From Chlorobaculum tepidum TLS (lineage in GTDB: Bacteria; Bacteroidota; Chlorobiia; Chlorobiales; Chlorobiaceae), in the NCBI RefSeq assembly GCF_000006985.1, contig NC_002932.3, forward strand, positions 1,902,877-1,966,876: DNA of 64,000 bases. Direction: 5' to 3'. Numbering within the stretch: position 1 is the first letter of the stretch; the number at the start of each line of letters is the position of its first letter. The translations under genes were made by a program, and so were the position numbers. Positions 37,326-46,235 of this stretch are shown one piece after another. Under the pieces are notes generated by a model that worked only from the letters and a program-made list of their open reading frames with translations, did not search any database and was not told the DNA's origin.

Positions 37326-39035
37326 TTAATAGGTTCGTTCCTGAAGCTCGTAGCGGCCCATCGTGACCGGTTTGTATGCAAGCTTCGGGCGGCCATTCTC
37401 GTATGTATAAATGGTATGCTTGTGCCACTTCTCGTCGTCACGCGTCGGGAAATCGGTCCTGGTGTGCGAGCCGCGGCTCTCCTCCCTGGCAAGCGCGCCC
37501 GCGGCCACGGTTTCGGACAGGTCGAGCATGTTCTTCAGTTCGAGCACCTGAAGCAGATTGGTGTTGTAGATGTCGCTCGTATCGAAAACCCTGACGTGCC
37601 GGAAGCGCTCCTGGAGGCTTTCGATATCGGCGATTCCCTGCTTGATTTTCGAGGAATCGCGGAAGATGCCGACGTTCGCGCCGAGCGTATGGCCCAGTTC
37701 TTCGCGCAACGTGCCGTAGCGTTCGTAGTGACCGCGCGGCTGCATGAAGCTGCGCAGCTCATGCTCTTTTTCGGCCACCTCGGATGCGGGAATGGCGGAT
37801 GGATTGAATTTGCCGCACTCTTCGGCAGCGGCCCTTCCGGCGATGCGTCCAAAGACCAGAATGTCGAGCAGCGAGTTGCCGCCAAGGCGGTTCGCGCCAT
37901 GCACCGACACGCAGCCGCACTCACCGGCGGCATAGACACCCTCCATGATGGTGCGTCCGAAGTTGTCGGTATCAATGCCGCCCATCGAATAGTGAGCCGT
38001 CGGCCTGACCGGCACCGGCTCCTCAATCGGATCGACGCCTTCGAAGTACATGCACATCTCGCGAATCTGCGGGAGGCGCGACTTGATGAGGTCGGCGCCG
38101 AGATGGCGGAGATCGAGATGCAAATATTTGCCTGCCGGGCTGTCGAAGCCGCGACCTTCGAGAATTTCGGTTTCAAGCGAACGGGAGACGAGGTCACGCG
38201 GGCCAAGCTCCATCTTTTCTGGAGCGTAGCGCGACATGAAGCGCTCGCCGAGCGCGTTGACCAGATAACCACCCTCGCCGCGGGCACCCTCGGTCACAAG
38301 CAGGCCGCTTTTGCGCAAACCGGTGGGATGGAACTGCACGAACTCCATGTCCTTGAGTGGAATGCCCGCACGGTAGGCAATGGCCTGACCGTCACCGGTA
38401 TTGCCCGCCGCGTTGCTGGAACGGTTCCAGTACATCTTGGCGTAACCGCCGGTGGCGAAAATCACCGTCTTGGCCGGAAACGCCTCGACCTTGCCGGTCT
38501 TGATGTTCATGGCGATGAGACCCCGCGAACGGCTGCCGTCAACCGAAAGAGCGAGCGCGAAATATTCGTTGAAGAAAAACACGCCCTTGCGCAGGCACTG
38601 TTCGTACAGGGTCTGGAGAATGGTGTGGCCTGTCTTGTCTGCGCAATAGCAACAGCGGGGACGGCCCGCGCCGCCAAAGGGACGCTGGGCGATGGTCTTG
38701 TCATCCATCCTCGACCACGGTGTGCCCATGTTGTCGAGTTCGCGGATAATCTTCGGAGCTTCGGAACAGAGCACCTCGACCGCATCCTGGTCAGCCAGAT
38801 AGTCGCTGCCCTTGATCGTATCGTAAATATGCATCTCGACCGTGTCATCCTTGGCCTTGTTGGCCAGCGCCGCGTTGGCTCCGCCCTGCGCTGCCGAGGT
38901 GTGGGAGCGGTTCGGATAGACCTTTGAAAGCACGGCGATGTTCAGGCCCGGATTGGTCTTCATTGCCTCCATGGCCGCATAAAGTCCGGCACCGCCACCA
39001 CCGACGATGACGATATCAAATGGTTTCATAAACAA
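37326..39035 (-). CDS. sdhA: Succinate dehydrogenase/fumarate reductase flavoprotein subunit
   Basis: This 569-residue catalytic subunit interconverts succinate and fumarate. The FAD-binding IVGGGGAGLYAAMEA is at the N-terminus, and the covalent-flavin His is in RSHTSAAQGGANAAL (about residue 44). Active-site blocks GMEFVQFHPTGL-like (DMEFVQFHPTGLRKSG), RPTAHYSMGGIDTD and GANRLGGNSLLDILVFGRIAG are intact. The C-terminus ends with the capping helical domain. It heads the operon sdhA-sdhB-CCG subunit, an order typical of type-E complexes. Direction in vivo in this autotroph is presumably fumarate reduction. Confidence 0.96.
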   Translation of the reverse strand: MFMKPFDIVIVGGGGAGLYAAMEAMKTNPGLNIAVLSKVYPNRSHTSAAQGGANAALANKAKDDTVEMHIYDTIKGSDYLADQDAVEVLCSEAPKIIRELDNMGTPWSRMDDKTIAQRPFGGAGRPRCCYCADKTGHTILQTLYEQCLRKGVFFFNEYFALALSVDGSRSRGLIAMNIKTGKVEAFPAKTVIFATGGYAKMYWNRSSNAAGNTGDGQAIAYRAGIPLKDMEFVQFHPTGLRKSGLLVTEGARGEGGYLVNALGERFMSRYAPEKMELGPRDLVSRSLETEILEGRGFDSPAGKYLHLDLRHLGADLIKSRLPQIREMCMYFEGVDPIEEPVPVRPTAHYSMGGIDTDNFGRTIMEGVYAAGECGCVSVHGANRLGGNSLLDILVFGRIAGRAAAEECGKFNPSAIPASEVAEKEHELRSFMQPRGHYERYGTLREELGHTLGANVGIFRDSSKIKQGIADIESLQERFRHVRVFDTSDIYNTNLLQVLELKNMLDLSETVAAGALAREESRGSHTRTDFPTRDDEKWHKHTIYTYENGRPKLAYKPVTMGRYELQERTY

Positions 39036-39169
39036 TCGGAAATCCTTGCCTGTCTGCCGAATGGCAGGCTGGCTGGTTGGAAAAAGGGCCGACCGCCTGC
39101 TGCGGCACCCGTGCGTTCATGATGAAAACTGCTCCGGCTGTGAAATCCGGTCAACAGCGGGCTGACCGC

Positions 39170-39616
39170 TTACAACGCGATATGGTCGTCGTGTACGGGA
39201 AGCTCCTCAACGGCGTGAAGGACGTCGGTCATGTTAAGCACGCCGATAACCTTGTTCCCCTCCATAACGGTGAGTCGGCGAACGTTGGTGCGTTTCATGA
39301 GGCGAAGCGCGTACTTGATCCTCATGCTCGGATTGATGCTGATGATCGGCTTGCTCATGATCTGGAACACCGGCGTATTCCAAGGGTCACGGTGCAGATC
39401 TTCACCCGGATCGATCACTTTTTCAAGAATGTCCTTTTCGGTCACAATGCCATAGCAGTCATCTTCGTTGCGAGGCTCAACCACAAGGCCGCTCTCACCG
39501 GTTTTTTTCATGAGCTGCAACGCTTCGGCAACGGTAGAACTGCCCTTGATGGTATGATAATCCTTCTGCATGAGGGCAGAAGCCGGCAGGGTCCTTAAGG
39601 TAATGAGCTGATCCAT
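39170..39616 (-). CDS. CBS-domain pair protein
   Basis: This 148-residue protein consists only of two CBS repeats (about residues 15-70 and 80-140), marked by [24 protein letters not shown] and [26 protein letters not shown]. Stand-alone CBS pairs bind adenine nucleotides and often modulate partner enzymes or channels. Nothing in the sequence identifies a partner. It stands alone between the sdh genes and the RND operon. The 186-base spacer to the next gene (39617-39802) holds its promoter region and no other gene. Confidence 0.88.
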   Translation of the reverse strand: MDQLITLRTLPASALMQKDYHTIKGSSTVAEALQLMKKTGESGLVVEPRNEDDCYGIVTEKDILEKVIDPGEDLHRDPWNTPVFQIMSKPIISINPSMRIKYALRLMKRTNVRRLTVMEGNKVIGVLNMTDVLHAVEELPVHDDHIAL

Positions 39617-39802
39617 ATCGATGTTCTCTCGTTTAAAAAAGGACAGACTGTCCCGTTACTATTGCTTGAAAACTAATAGCGTAGAAACTGTGTCAGAATG
39701 TTTTAACTGTAAGGAAGGCGCGCTACGAGGCAAAAACCCCAAGAAGCATAATTAAAGAATAAAAGCAAAGAAGAGAGAAAAATCAAGCAAACAGGGAAAA
39801 AT

Positions 39803-40456
39803 TCAGCTGATTCCGTGTGCTTTTTTGTAGGCAGACCAGTTGTTTTTCAGGTCAATAAACGATTCTGCATCGGGCTGAAGCAGAAACGGATTGGTAGTTT
39901 TTTCATGACCAATGGTTGAAACTGGCGCCGTGCCATAATCATGACCGGGAAATACATTCGTACCAGCCGGTAGCACCATCAGTCGCTCGTGCAGTGAACG
40001 GTACTCCAACCGGGCATCCGCCTCGCTCCACGTGCCGCCAACCTTGCCTACAAAGAGCGTATCGCCGGTAAAAAGCGCGTCTCCGGCAAGCAGGCAGATC
40101 GAGTCCAGCGTGTGGCCGGGGGTGTGGATGATTTCGACAACGCCCTCGCCAAGCGGAAAACTCGCGCCGTGCATCACCTCGATTCCCAAACGGGCGTCGC
40201 GGTCGCCGAAGAGCAGCACCCGGATGCCGGTCAACCGCTCGAACTCCTCGTTGCCGTTGGTGTGGTCGGCATGGCCATGGGTGCAGAAGGCCCGCACGAG
40301 CTGCCAACCCTTGCGGGCGGCGGCATCGACAAGCACTTTTGGTGAATTGGAGGGATCGACCGCAAACGCCTCACCTGTCGCCTTGTCGGCGCAGAGATAG
40401 CCGAAATTGCGATCCCCGCCCGTTCTGATCTGCTCAACCTGCACGCTCATGGCCAC
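39803..40456 (-). CDS. MBL-fold hydrolase (glyoxalase II / persulfide dioxygenase-like)
   Basis: This 217-residue metallo-beta-lactamase-fold protein has metal ligands His60, His62, Asp64, His65 (THGHADH), His115, Asp132 (FTGDTLF) and His172 (FPGHDYG). The full set supports a binuclear site as in hydroxyacylglutathione hydrolases. ETHE1/CstB persulfide dioxygenases share the fold but usually show a GRTDFQ-type motif after the Asp; here VGKVGGT replaces it. It begins 5 bases after the PII-like gene, so it is the last gene of the csoR-RND operon. A role in sulfur or thiol detoxification is plausible from context only. Confidence 0.85.
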   Translation of the reverse strand: MAMSVQVEQIRTGGDRNFGYLCADKATGEAFAVDPSNSPKVLVDAAARKGWQLVRAFCTHGHADHTNGNEEFERLTGIRVLLFGDRDARLGIEVMHGASFPLGEGVVEIIHTPGHTLDSICLLAGDALFTGDTLFVGKVGGTWSEADARLEYRSLHERLMVLPAGTNVFPGHDYGTAPVSTIGHEKTTNPFLLQPDAESFIDLKNNWSAYKKAHGIS

Positions 40457-40461
40457 GCTCC

Positions 40462-40770
40462 TCAGATCATCTTTTCGACATTCATCATGAACGCCTTTGC
40501 CGGAAACGCCGGGTCGGCGGCAAGAGGGTTCGCCTCAATGTCTTTCATGATCTTTTCCGCTTTCTCGTCTTCGAGAATCGCAAAGCAAAGGGATGAATAG
40601 ACCGTGGGAATATCCTTGCCCGCGGGCCACCATGCGACCGGCTCGCCACCCGTCTCGCATGAACATCCTCTGATGGCGATGCTGCTGAACAGGGTGACCT
40701 GGTGAGCCGTGAACATCTTGCGAATCAGCGGCCGAGTCTCTTCATCTCCTATAAGGGCGATCAGTTTCAT
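40462..40770 (-). CDS. Small PII-like protein with Cys-x-Cys, RND-operon associated
   Basis: This 102-residue protein is of uncertain family. The start MKLIALIGDEETRPLIRKMF and the alternating strand/helix pattern suggest a ferredoxin-like fold of the PII/CutA/DUF3240 kind. Such small proteins are encoded next to metal or multidrug RND pumps. A cysteine pair CSC (within IRGCSCETGG, about residues 35-37) followed by a Trp-Trp loop may bind metal or a thiol ligand. It lies 18 bases after the RND pump gene and 5 before the MBL hydrolase. Function unknown. Confidence 0.6.
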   Translation of the reverse strand: MKLIALIGDEETRPLIRKMFTAHQVTLFSSIAIRGCSCETGGEPVAWWPAGKDIPTVYSSLCFAILEDEKAEKIMKDIEANPLAADPAFPAKAFMMNVEKMI

Positions 40771-40788
40771 CAGATGTGTCCTTTTTGG

Positions 40789-43700
40789 TTATGCCGACTT
40801 CATGTTTTCGAGCCTTTTTTTCTCACCCTTCTTTTCACTCAGGTAGTAAACCAGCGGCACCACCACGAGCGTCAGGATGGTCGAGAGCACGCCGCCCCAA
40901 ATAAGCGAGATGGCCAAACCTTGAAAGATAGGATCGAAAAGCATAACAACCGAACCGATAACCACCGCACCGGAGGTCAGAATGATCGGGCGGGTTCTGA
41001 CGGCAGCCGACTCGATGACCGCCTGCTTCAGCCCGATCCCCTCTTCGCGGCGAATCTGGATAAAGTCGATCAGAAGTACGGAGTTCCTCACCATGATACC
41101 CGCAAGCGCGATCATGCCGATCATGCTCGTGGCCGTGAAGAAAGCATGAAGGATGAAGTGGCCCGGTATGATACCGATCAAGCTCAACGGAATCGAGATC
41201 ATCATGATAAGAGGCGTCTTGAACGACTGGAACCAGCCGATAATCAGCATGTAGATGACGACAAGCACCACCGCGAATGCCGTGCCGAGATCGCGGAACA
41301 CCTCGTAGGTGATCTGCCACTCGCCGTCCCACTTCATGGCGAGCCGGTTCTCGGTCTTGGGCGGCGCGGTGTAGAGCGGACTAATTTTGTAGCCGCCGGG
41401 CACCTTGATTGCCTCGATCTTCTTGTCGAGTTCGAGCATCGCATAAACAGGACTTTCGGTCACGCCAGCTACATCGGCAGTCACGTAAACCACATCCTTC
41501 AGGTCTTTGCGGAACAGGCTCTTGTCCTGGATTTTCTCCTTGACGGTCACCAGCTCGGAGAGTGGAATCTGCATTCCCGGACGGAGTCGCGAGGTCAGCG
41601 AGTTCATCCCCTGCGACTGCACGAAGATGTTGGACAGGTCCTTCAGCGAGGTTCTGTCGGCCTTCGGCAGGCGGAGCTGGATTGCAACCGGTTCGATCTC
41701 GTCCGGCATGTGCACAAGACCAACATCGACACCAGCCAGCGACATGCGCAACGTCTGAGCGATCTGCTCGGGGGTGACGCCACGCAAGGCAGCTTTCTCC
41801 TTGTTAATCACAAGGTCGTACACCTTCTGGTCGGCCTCGACCATCCAGTCGACGTCAACCACGCCCGGGGTCGAAGCAAACGCCTTTTTGACCTCTTTGG
41901 CCAGCGCAACGCGCGAGGCCTGGTCGGGACCGTAAATCTCGGCCACGATGGTGGAGAGCACCGGCGGGCCTGGGGGAATCTCGACGATCTTGGCGTTGGC
42001 ACCATACCTGTTGGCAATCTCCTGTACGCCAGCACGCACGCGCTTGGCGATATCGTGGCTCTGCGCACTGCGCTCGCTCTTGTGCACCAGGTTCACCTGG
42101 ATGTCGGCCATGTTGTCGCCGCGCCGCAGATAGTAGTGGCGCACCAGACCGTTGAAGTTGATCGGTGCGTTGACACCGGCATAGTACTGAATGCTCTTGA
42201 CCTCCGGCACGGTTTTCAGATAACCCGAAATCTCCTTGGCCACCTGCGCGGTTTTTTCAAGTGCCGTGCCTTCGGGCATGTCGATGATCACCTGGAACTC
42301 GTTTTTGTTGTCGAACGGCAGCATCTTCATCTGCACCATCTTGAGCGGAATCATGGCGATGGCTCCGGCCAGCATCAGACCGACCACGCCGAAAGCGATC
42401 CAGGTCTTGAAGGTGCTGTCAATGAAGGGGGTCAAAATCCTGTCGAACAAGCGGTAGTAAACGGTCTTTTTGATGTCGTACTCCTCGTGGTGCCCTTCAT
42501 CGGACTTCAGCAGGCGGAGCGAGAGCCACGGCGTAGCGATGAGCGCGACCAGCAGCGAAAAGATCATCGCTATCGAAGCGCCGATCGGCATCGGGCTCAT
42601 GTAGGGGCCCATCAGACCAGAGACGAAGACCATAGGCAGCACCGCCGCGATAACCGTGAAGGTGGCCAGAATGGTCGGGTTGCCCACCTCGCTGATGGCG
42701 GTGATCGCCGCCTGGAGGCGCGGCTGGCGCTTCATGGCGAAGTGGCGATGAATGTTCTCGGCGATGATGATCGAGTCATCGACCACGATGCCGGTCACGA
42801 AGATGAGCGCGAAAAGCGTCACGCGGTTGAGCGTGTAGTGCAAGAGGAAATAGACCAGCAGCGTGAGCGCGAAGGTGATCGGCACAGACATAAAGACCAC
42901 CAGAGCGCCGCGCCAGCCGAGGAAAAAGCCCACCACGATGGTCACGGCAACGACCGCCATGACGAGGTGTTCGAGCAGCGTGAACACTTTTTCGGATGCG
43001 GTCTCGCCATAGTTCCTCGTCTCGGTGACGGTCACGTCCGCTGGAATGAGCGATCCCTTCATGCCATCGATCCGGGCCAGAACCTTGTTGGCCAGCGCGG
43101 TGGCGTCGGTGCCCTGGCGCTTGGCGACCGTGAGGGTAACGGCGGGGTAGTCAGACTTGTCTTTTTCGCCAGAGGCCGCGCCCCAACCGAATTCGGTATA
43201 GTTGTTGACCTCTTCAGGCCCGTCGGTGATAGTGGCCACATCCTTCAGCGTCACGGGCGAAGCGCCATAAATGCCCACCACGATGTTGCCCACATCCTCC
43301 TTGCTTTGCAAGAATTTGCCCGACTTGACGACGATGTTTTCGTTAAAGTCCTTGAAATCACCCGAAGTCATCTGGCTGTTGGTGCTCTGAATCTGGCGGG
43401 CAATCTGCAACGGGGTAATGTTGAAATGCGCGAGCTTCTGCTTGTCGAGCTGCACTCTGATCTGGCGCTTCAGGCCGCCCTTGATCTCGACATCGCCGAT
43501 ATTCTCGGTCTGCTTGAGCTGATCGGCCACATTGGCGGCGATCCTGCGCAACTCATACGGACTTTTGTCCTTGCTCCAGAAGGTGAGGTTAAGCACCGGC
43601 ACGTCGTCGATGGAGACCTTCTTGATGAGCGGCATCTGCACGCCGGGCGGCATTTTGTCCATGTATTTCATGAGCGTCGCCCAGAGCTTGACCATGCTCT

Positions 43701-44022
43701 CCTCGGCGCTGTCGCCAACCTTGTAGCGGACGGTGACGAGAGCGAAGTCGGGCATCGAAGTCGAATAGACGTAATCGACGCCCTTGATTTCGGTCACGGC
43801 GCGCTCGATGGGCTTGGCCACGCGCTCCTGCACCTCGGCAGCGGTCGCGCCGGGGTAGGGGATGTAAATATCGACCATCGGTACGACGATCTGCGGCTCC
43901 TCTTCGCGGGGCGTCATGAACGTCGCCATGATGCCGACCAGAAGAGAGGCCAGCATGAGGAGCGGCGTTATCTTCGAGTTGATAAACTGCTTTGCAAGCC
44001 TGCCGGCTATACCTTCATTCAT
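40789..44022 (-). CDS. RND-family efflux pump inner-membrane transporter
   Basis: This 1077-residue AcrB/HAE1-type proton-driven transporter has TM1 (ITPLLMLASLLVGIMATF) followed by a large periplasmic loop, a six-helix block starting near residue 340, a second periplasmic loop, and a final six-helix block ending near 1055. The TM4 proton-relay region VTGIVVDDSIIIAENIHRHF contains paired Asp residues typical of hydrophobe/drug RND pumps and lacks the CusA metal-relay pattern. The substrate is unknown. Its start overlaps the adaptor stop by four bases (ATGA). Upstream genes encode the truncated adaptor and a TolC-like channel; downstream are the PII-like and MBL proteins. Confidence 0.94.
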   Translation of the reverse strand: MNEGIAGRLAKQFINSKITPLLMLASLLVGIMATFMTPREEEPQIVVPMVDIYIPYPGATAAEVQERVAKPIERAVTEIKGVDYVYSTSMPDFALVTVRYKVGDSAEESMVKLWATLMKYMDKMPPGVQMPLIKKVSIDDVPVLNLTFWSKDKSPYELRRIAANVADQLKQTENIGDVEIKGGLKRQIRVQLDKQKLAHFNITPLQIARQIQSTNSQMTSGDFKDFNENIVVKSGKFLQSKEDVGNIVVGIYGASPVTLKDVATITDGPEEVNNYTEFGWGAASGEKDKSDYPAVTLTVAKRQGTDATALANKVLARIDGMKGSLIPADVTVTETRNYGETASEKVFTLLEHLVMAVVAVTIVVGFFLGWRGALVVFMSVPITFALTLLVYFLLHYTLNRVTLFALIFVTGIVVDDSIIIAENIHRHFAMKRQPRLQAAITAISEVGNPTILATFTVIAAVLPMVFVSGLMGPYMSPMPIGASIAMIFSLLVALIATPWLSLRLLKSDEGHHEEYDIKKTVYYRLFDRILTPFIDSTFKTWIAFGVVGLMLAGAIAMIPLKMVQMKMLPFDNKNEFQVIIDMPEGTALEKTAQVAKEISGYLKTVPEVKSIQYYAGVNAPINFNGLVRHYYLRRGDNMADIQVNLVHKSERSAQSHDIAKRVRAGVQEIANRYGANAKIVEIPPGPPVLSTIVAEIYGPDQASRVALAKEVKKAFASTPGVVDVDWMVEADQKVYDLVINKEKAALRGVTPEQIAQTLRMSLAGVDVGLVHMPDEIEPVAIQLRLPKADRTSLKDLSNIFVQSQGMNSLTSRLRPGMQIPLSELVTVKEKIQDKSLFRKDLKDVVYVTADVAGVTESPVYAMLELDKKIEAIKVPGGYKISPLYTAPPKTENRLAMKWDGEWQITYEVFRDLGTAFAVVLVVIYMLIIGWFQSFKTPLIMMISIPLSLIGIIPGHFILHAFFTATSMIGMIALAGIMVRNSVLLIDFIQIRREEGIGLKQAVIESAAVRTRPIILTSGAVVIGSVVMLFDPIFQGLAISLIWGGVLSTILTLVVVPLVYYLSEKKGEKKRLENMKSA

Positions 44023-44453
44023 TGGTGTTGAGCCTCCTTCGCTCTGTCTTCTGTGTGCGTGTCTGTAGAAATCCTTGCGCCCTCCCTCAAATCCGCCGAG
44101 GGAGACTCGACGACGGTTTCACCCTTGTCGAGGCCGCTGAGCACGATGGTGCTTGCACCCTGCGTGTGGCCGGTGCTGACCCAGCGCAGCGTGACGATGC
44201 TGTCGGGACGGACGACGAAGACCTGGTCAGTGCCCGCTTTTCTGAATACCGATGAGGTCGGCACGAGCAAAATCTTCCGGCCAGCGGCGTCAGCGGACTC
44301 CGTGACGGTCGCGACCTTTGCGGCAATAGCGGGAGCCGTGGCCGTGGTTGATGACGATGGCGTCTGCTCCTTTTTATGGCCGCCACATGCGCCAAGCAGC
44401 GCGGGCAGCAGCAGAAAAAGCGGCACGATGATTCGGGTGCTCATACCTTTCAT
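44019..44453 (-). CDS. Severely shortened RND adaptor (membrane fusion) lipoprotein
   Basis: This 144-residue lipoprotein starts at ATG 44453 (alternative ATG 44444); signal MSTRIIVPLFLLLPALLGAC with lipobox LGAC. The remaining sequence is a short Thr/Ala linker followed by KILLVPTSSVFRKAGTDQVFVVRPDSIVTLRWVSTGHTQGASTIVLSGLDKGETVVES. That matches only the C-terminal beta-barrel/membrane-proximal domain of HlyD/AcrA adaptors. The alpha-hairpin and biotinyl-lipoyl domains, some 200 residues in normal adaptors, are absent. The frame is clean, with translational coupling to the pump (4-base overlap). It lies between tolC and the pump gene. Either it is a fixed in-frame deletion or a genuinely minimal adaptor. 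Confidence 0.85.
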   Translation of the reverse strand: MKGMSTRIIVPLFLLLPALLGACGGHKKEQTPSSSTTATAPAIAAKVATVTESADAAGRKILLVPTSSVFRKAGTDQVFVVRPDSIVTLRWVSTGHTQGASTIVLSGLDKGETVVESPSADLREGARISTDTHTEDRAKEAQHQ

Positions 44454-44487
44454 GGTTTTCAGTTTTGCTGTCACGACTGAAAAAAAT

Positions 44488-45840
44488 TCAATGAGCGCTG
44501 TAATATTCCAGCTCGCTTTTGGCGATGCAGTAATCATACTTCGCCTGGTTGAGGCTCATCTTCGCCCAGGTCCATGCCTGTTCGCGCATCAGAAGTTCAA
44601 AGGTCATCGCCATACCGGTTCTGAACTGCTCGCCTATGAAGTCGAAACTGACCTTTGCTGCTTCGAGCGACTTCTGCGTGACGGCGATCCGCTCGCGCGA
44701 TGTCACCAGCGCGCGACGGGCCATGTCGATCTCCATCTCGCTCTGCTCTTTGGCGGCCTGGTAGTTGTAGCGGGCCTCCAGCTCCTGGGCCTTGGTCTCC
44801 TGCACTTTGCCTTTGGTGGCCATGCCGTCGAAGATGTTCCACTGCACGTTCAGGCCAATGGTCCAGCTCGATCCCTCCGTGCCGAGGAAGCTGCTGTCAT
44901 GCCAGTTCTGCTGGGCGAAAGCGTTCACCCTCGGCAGGTACTGCGCGCGAGCCATGTCATGCTGATAGCCGGCGACCTCCTGGAATGCGGCAAGCGCCTT
45001 GAGGTCGCTACGCCCCTCGGCGCTGGCCTTTGCAGCCGAAGCCGGAATTCTGGCATCGACGGCGAGGTCGCCGATTGGCTGGATGGTATCGTCCGGACCG
45101 AGCGCCAGTATCGTGCGGAGTGCATCCTGCGCGTTGCGGATGGCGTCCTGAATCTGGAGCTTCTGATCGCGCAGCTCGGCAAGCCGCACTTCGGTGGAGA
45201 GCTTGTCGGACTTGGTCACCAGCCCGGCAGCGTAACCACGCGCGGCCTCGCTGCTGTAGCCCTGCATGATGCGGATCGACTGCTCGATGGCATCGAGATT
45301 CTTCTTGGCCAGAATGAGACCGTAAAAAGCCTTCTTGACATTCAGGTCAATGCTCTCCACCGCGCGATCGGTCATAAAGCCCTGTGCCTTACGCGCGCTC
45401 CGGGCCATCTTGCCGCCAATGATCGCGTCGCGATTGTAGATCGGCTGCTGCACCTGGAGGCTGGTGTGAAAATCGGTAATCGCCGAAGGATGGTTGAGGT
45501 TGTGCAGCGAAAAGTCACCAAAATCGGGCGGAGTCGTATTAAAATTGTAGTAGGCAATCTCCTGCTGGAGCTTGCCCACCAGCACCGCGCCGGGATCGTT
45601 GGAGTGTAGCAGGGTTTCGGAGAGCGTCACTTTCGGCAGGTAGGCCTGGCGGCTCTGCACGACGCGCGCATCGGCCTGGTCATTTTTGGCGCGTGCCGCC
45701 TTGAGCATGGTGTTCCGCTCGTGAGCCATCTTCAGGGCGTCGCTGAGCGACAGCCTCATGGTGGCCGCATCGGCCTGCGAACAGGTGGCGACAACCGCCA
45801 CGAGCAGGGCGAAAAACCGTCTGGTTGACTTCTTGGTCAT
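44488..45840 (-). CDS. TolC-family outer-membrane efflux channel
   Basis: This 450-residue protein has a signal peptide (RRFFALLVAVVATCSQADA, about residues 7-25) and two OEP repeats. These have long heptad-rich helices, for example MRLSLSDALKMAHERNTMLKAARAKNDQADARVVQSRQAYLPKVTLSE in the first repeat and YNYQAAKEQSEMEIDMARRALVTSRERIAVTQKSLEAAKVSFDF in the second. It would trimerise to form the outer-membrane exit duct for the RND pump. Its ATG directly abuts the csoR-like stop codon and it is 34 bases before the short adaptor. Confidence 0.9.
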   Translation of the reverse strand: MTKKSTRRFFALLVAVVATCSQADAATMRLSLSDALKMAHERNTMLKAARAKNDQADARVVQSRQAYLPKVTLSETLLHSNDPGAVLVGKLQQEIAYYNFNTTPPDFGDFSLHNLNHPSAITDFHTSLQVQQPIYNRDAIIGGKMARSARKAQGFMTDRAVESIDLNVKKAFYGLILAKKNLDAIEQSIRIMQGYSSEAARGYAAGLVTKSDKLSTEVRLAELRDQKLQIQDAIRNAQDALRTILALGPDDTIQPIGDLAVDARIPASAAKASAEGRSDLKALAAFQEVAGYQHDMARAQYLPRVNAFAQQNWHDSSFLGTEGSSWTIGLNVQWNIFDGMATKGKVQETKAQELEARYNYQAAKEQSEMEIDMARRALVTSRERIAVTQKSLEAAKVSFDFIGEQFRTGMAMTFELLMREQAWTWAKMSLNQAKYDYCIAKSELEYYSAH

Positions 45841-46089
45841 CTATTTTTTCGATATGAGTTTGATAATCTTTTCCACACTTCCTGAATCGTGACGGTTCAG
45901 GCAATTCTGCAAATTACGGTTCAGCACGAGGGAAAAGGTGTTGTCGAGGGCCGCCTTGGCAGCCTGGAACTGGGTCACCACCTTCTGGCACTCCTCTCCG
46001 GTTTCGATCATTCTCATCAATGCCTGCACCTGACCGTTCACTTTCTTGAGCCTGACGATTACATCGTCCATCCGGCACTCTTCGTTCAT
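45841..46089 (-). CDS. CsoR/CstR-family (DUF156) transcriptional repressor
   Basis: This 82-residue all-helical repressor of the CsoR/RcnR/FrmR family starts VIVRLKKVNGQVQALMRMIETGEECQKVVTQFQAAKAAL. Sensor cysteines are Cys34 and Cys63, 29 residues apart as in copper CsoR and persulfide-sensing CstR. The copper-ligand His four residues before the second Cys is Asn59 here, so the Cu(I) site is incomplete and the pattern is nearer CstR. Cys5 is extra. A strong ribosome site (GAGAGGGGGG) precedes the ATG. A 17-bp palindromic operator lies at 46139-46155, so self-repression of the whole operon is expected. Confidence 0.88.
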   Translation of the reverse strand: MNEECRMDDVIVRLKKVNGQVQALMRMIETGEECQKVVTQFQAAKAALDNTFSLVLNRNLQNCLNRHDSGSVEKIIKLISKK

Positions 46090-46138
46090 CGTCTGCCCCC
46101 CTCTCCTGCCTGTGCGGGAAAACCGTTTTATCTTACCT

Positions 46139-46155
46139 ATACCCCGTTAGGGTAT
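46139..46155. promoter_or_regulatory. CsoR-type operator upstream of the RND operon
   Basis: ATACCCCGTTAGGGTAT is an inverted repeat with C/G tracts flanked by A/T, the design of CsoR-family operators; it closely resembles the Bacillus subtilis copper CsoR site. On the minus strand a possible -10 (TAAGAT, 46130-46135) follows immediately, so bound repressor would block RNA polymerase. It is 50 bases before the repressor start. Confidence 0.8.
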
Positions 46156-46235
46156 CGAAAATAGAAAAAAACAATTCCTTGTGCAACTAAAAGCATTCAG
46201 CCGTACAGGGAATCAGAGAAAACCGGCAGCAGGAC

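Noticed and set aside
40702-44031. 1109-codon open frame on the plus strand
   Set aside because: It is exactly antisense to the RND pump. Its composition (His/Asp/Arg-rich, no domains) is typical of the reverse complement of a high-GC gene.
45841-46089. Copper-specific CsoR call
   Set aside because: The Cu(I)-ligand His is replaced by Asn59, and the operon lacks copper ATPase or chaperone genes.
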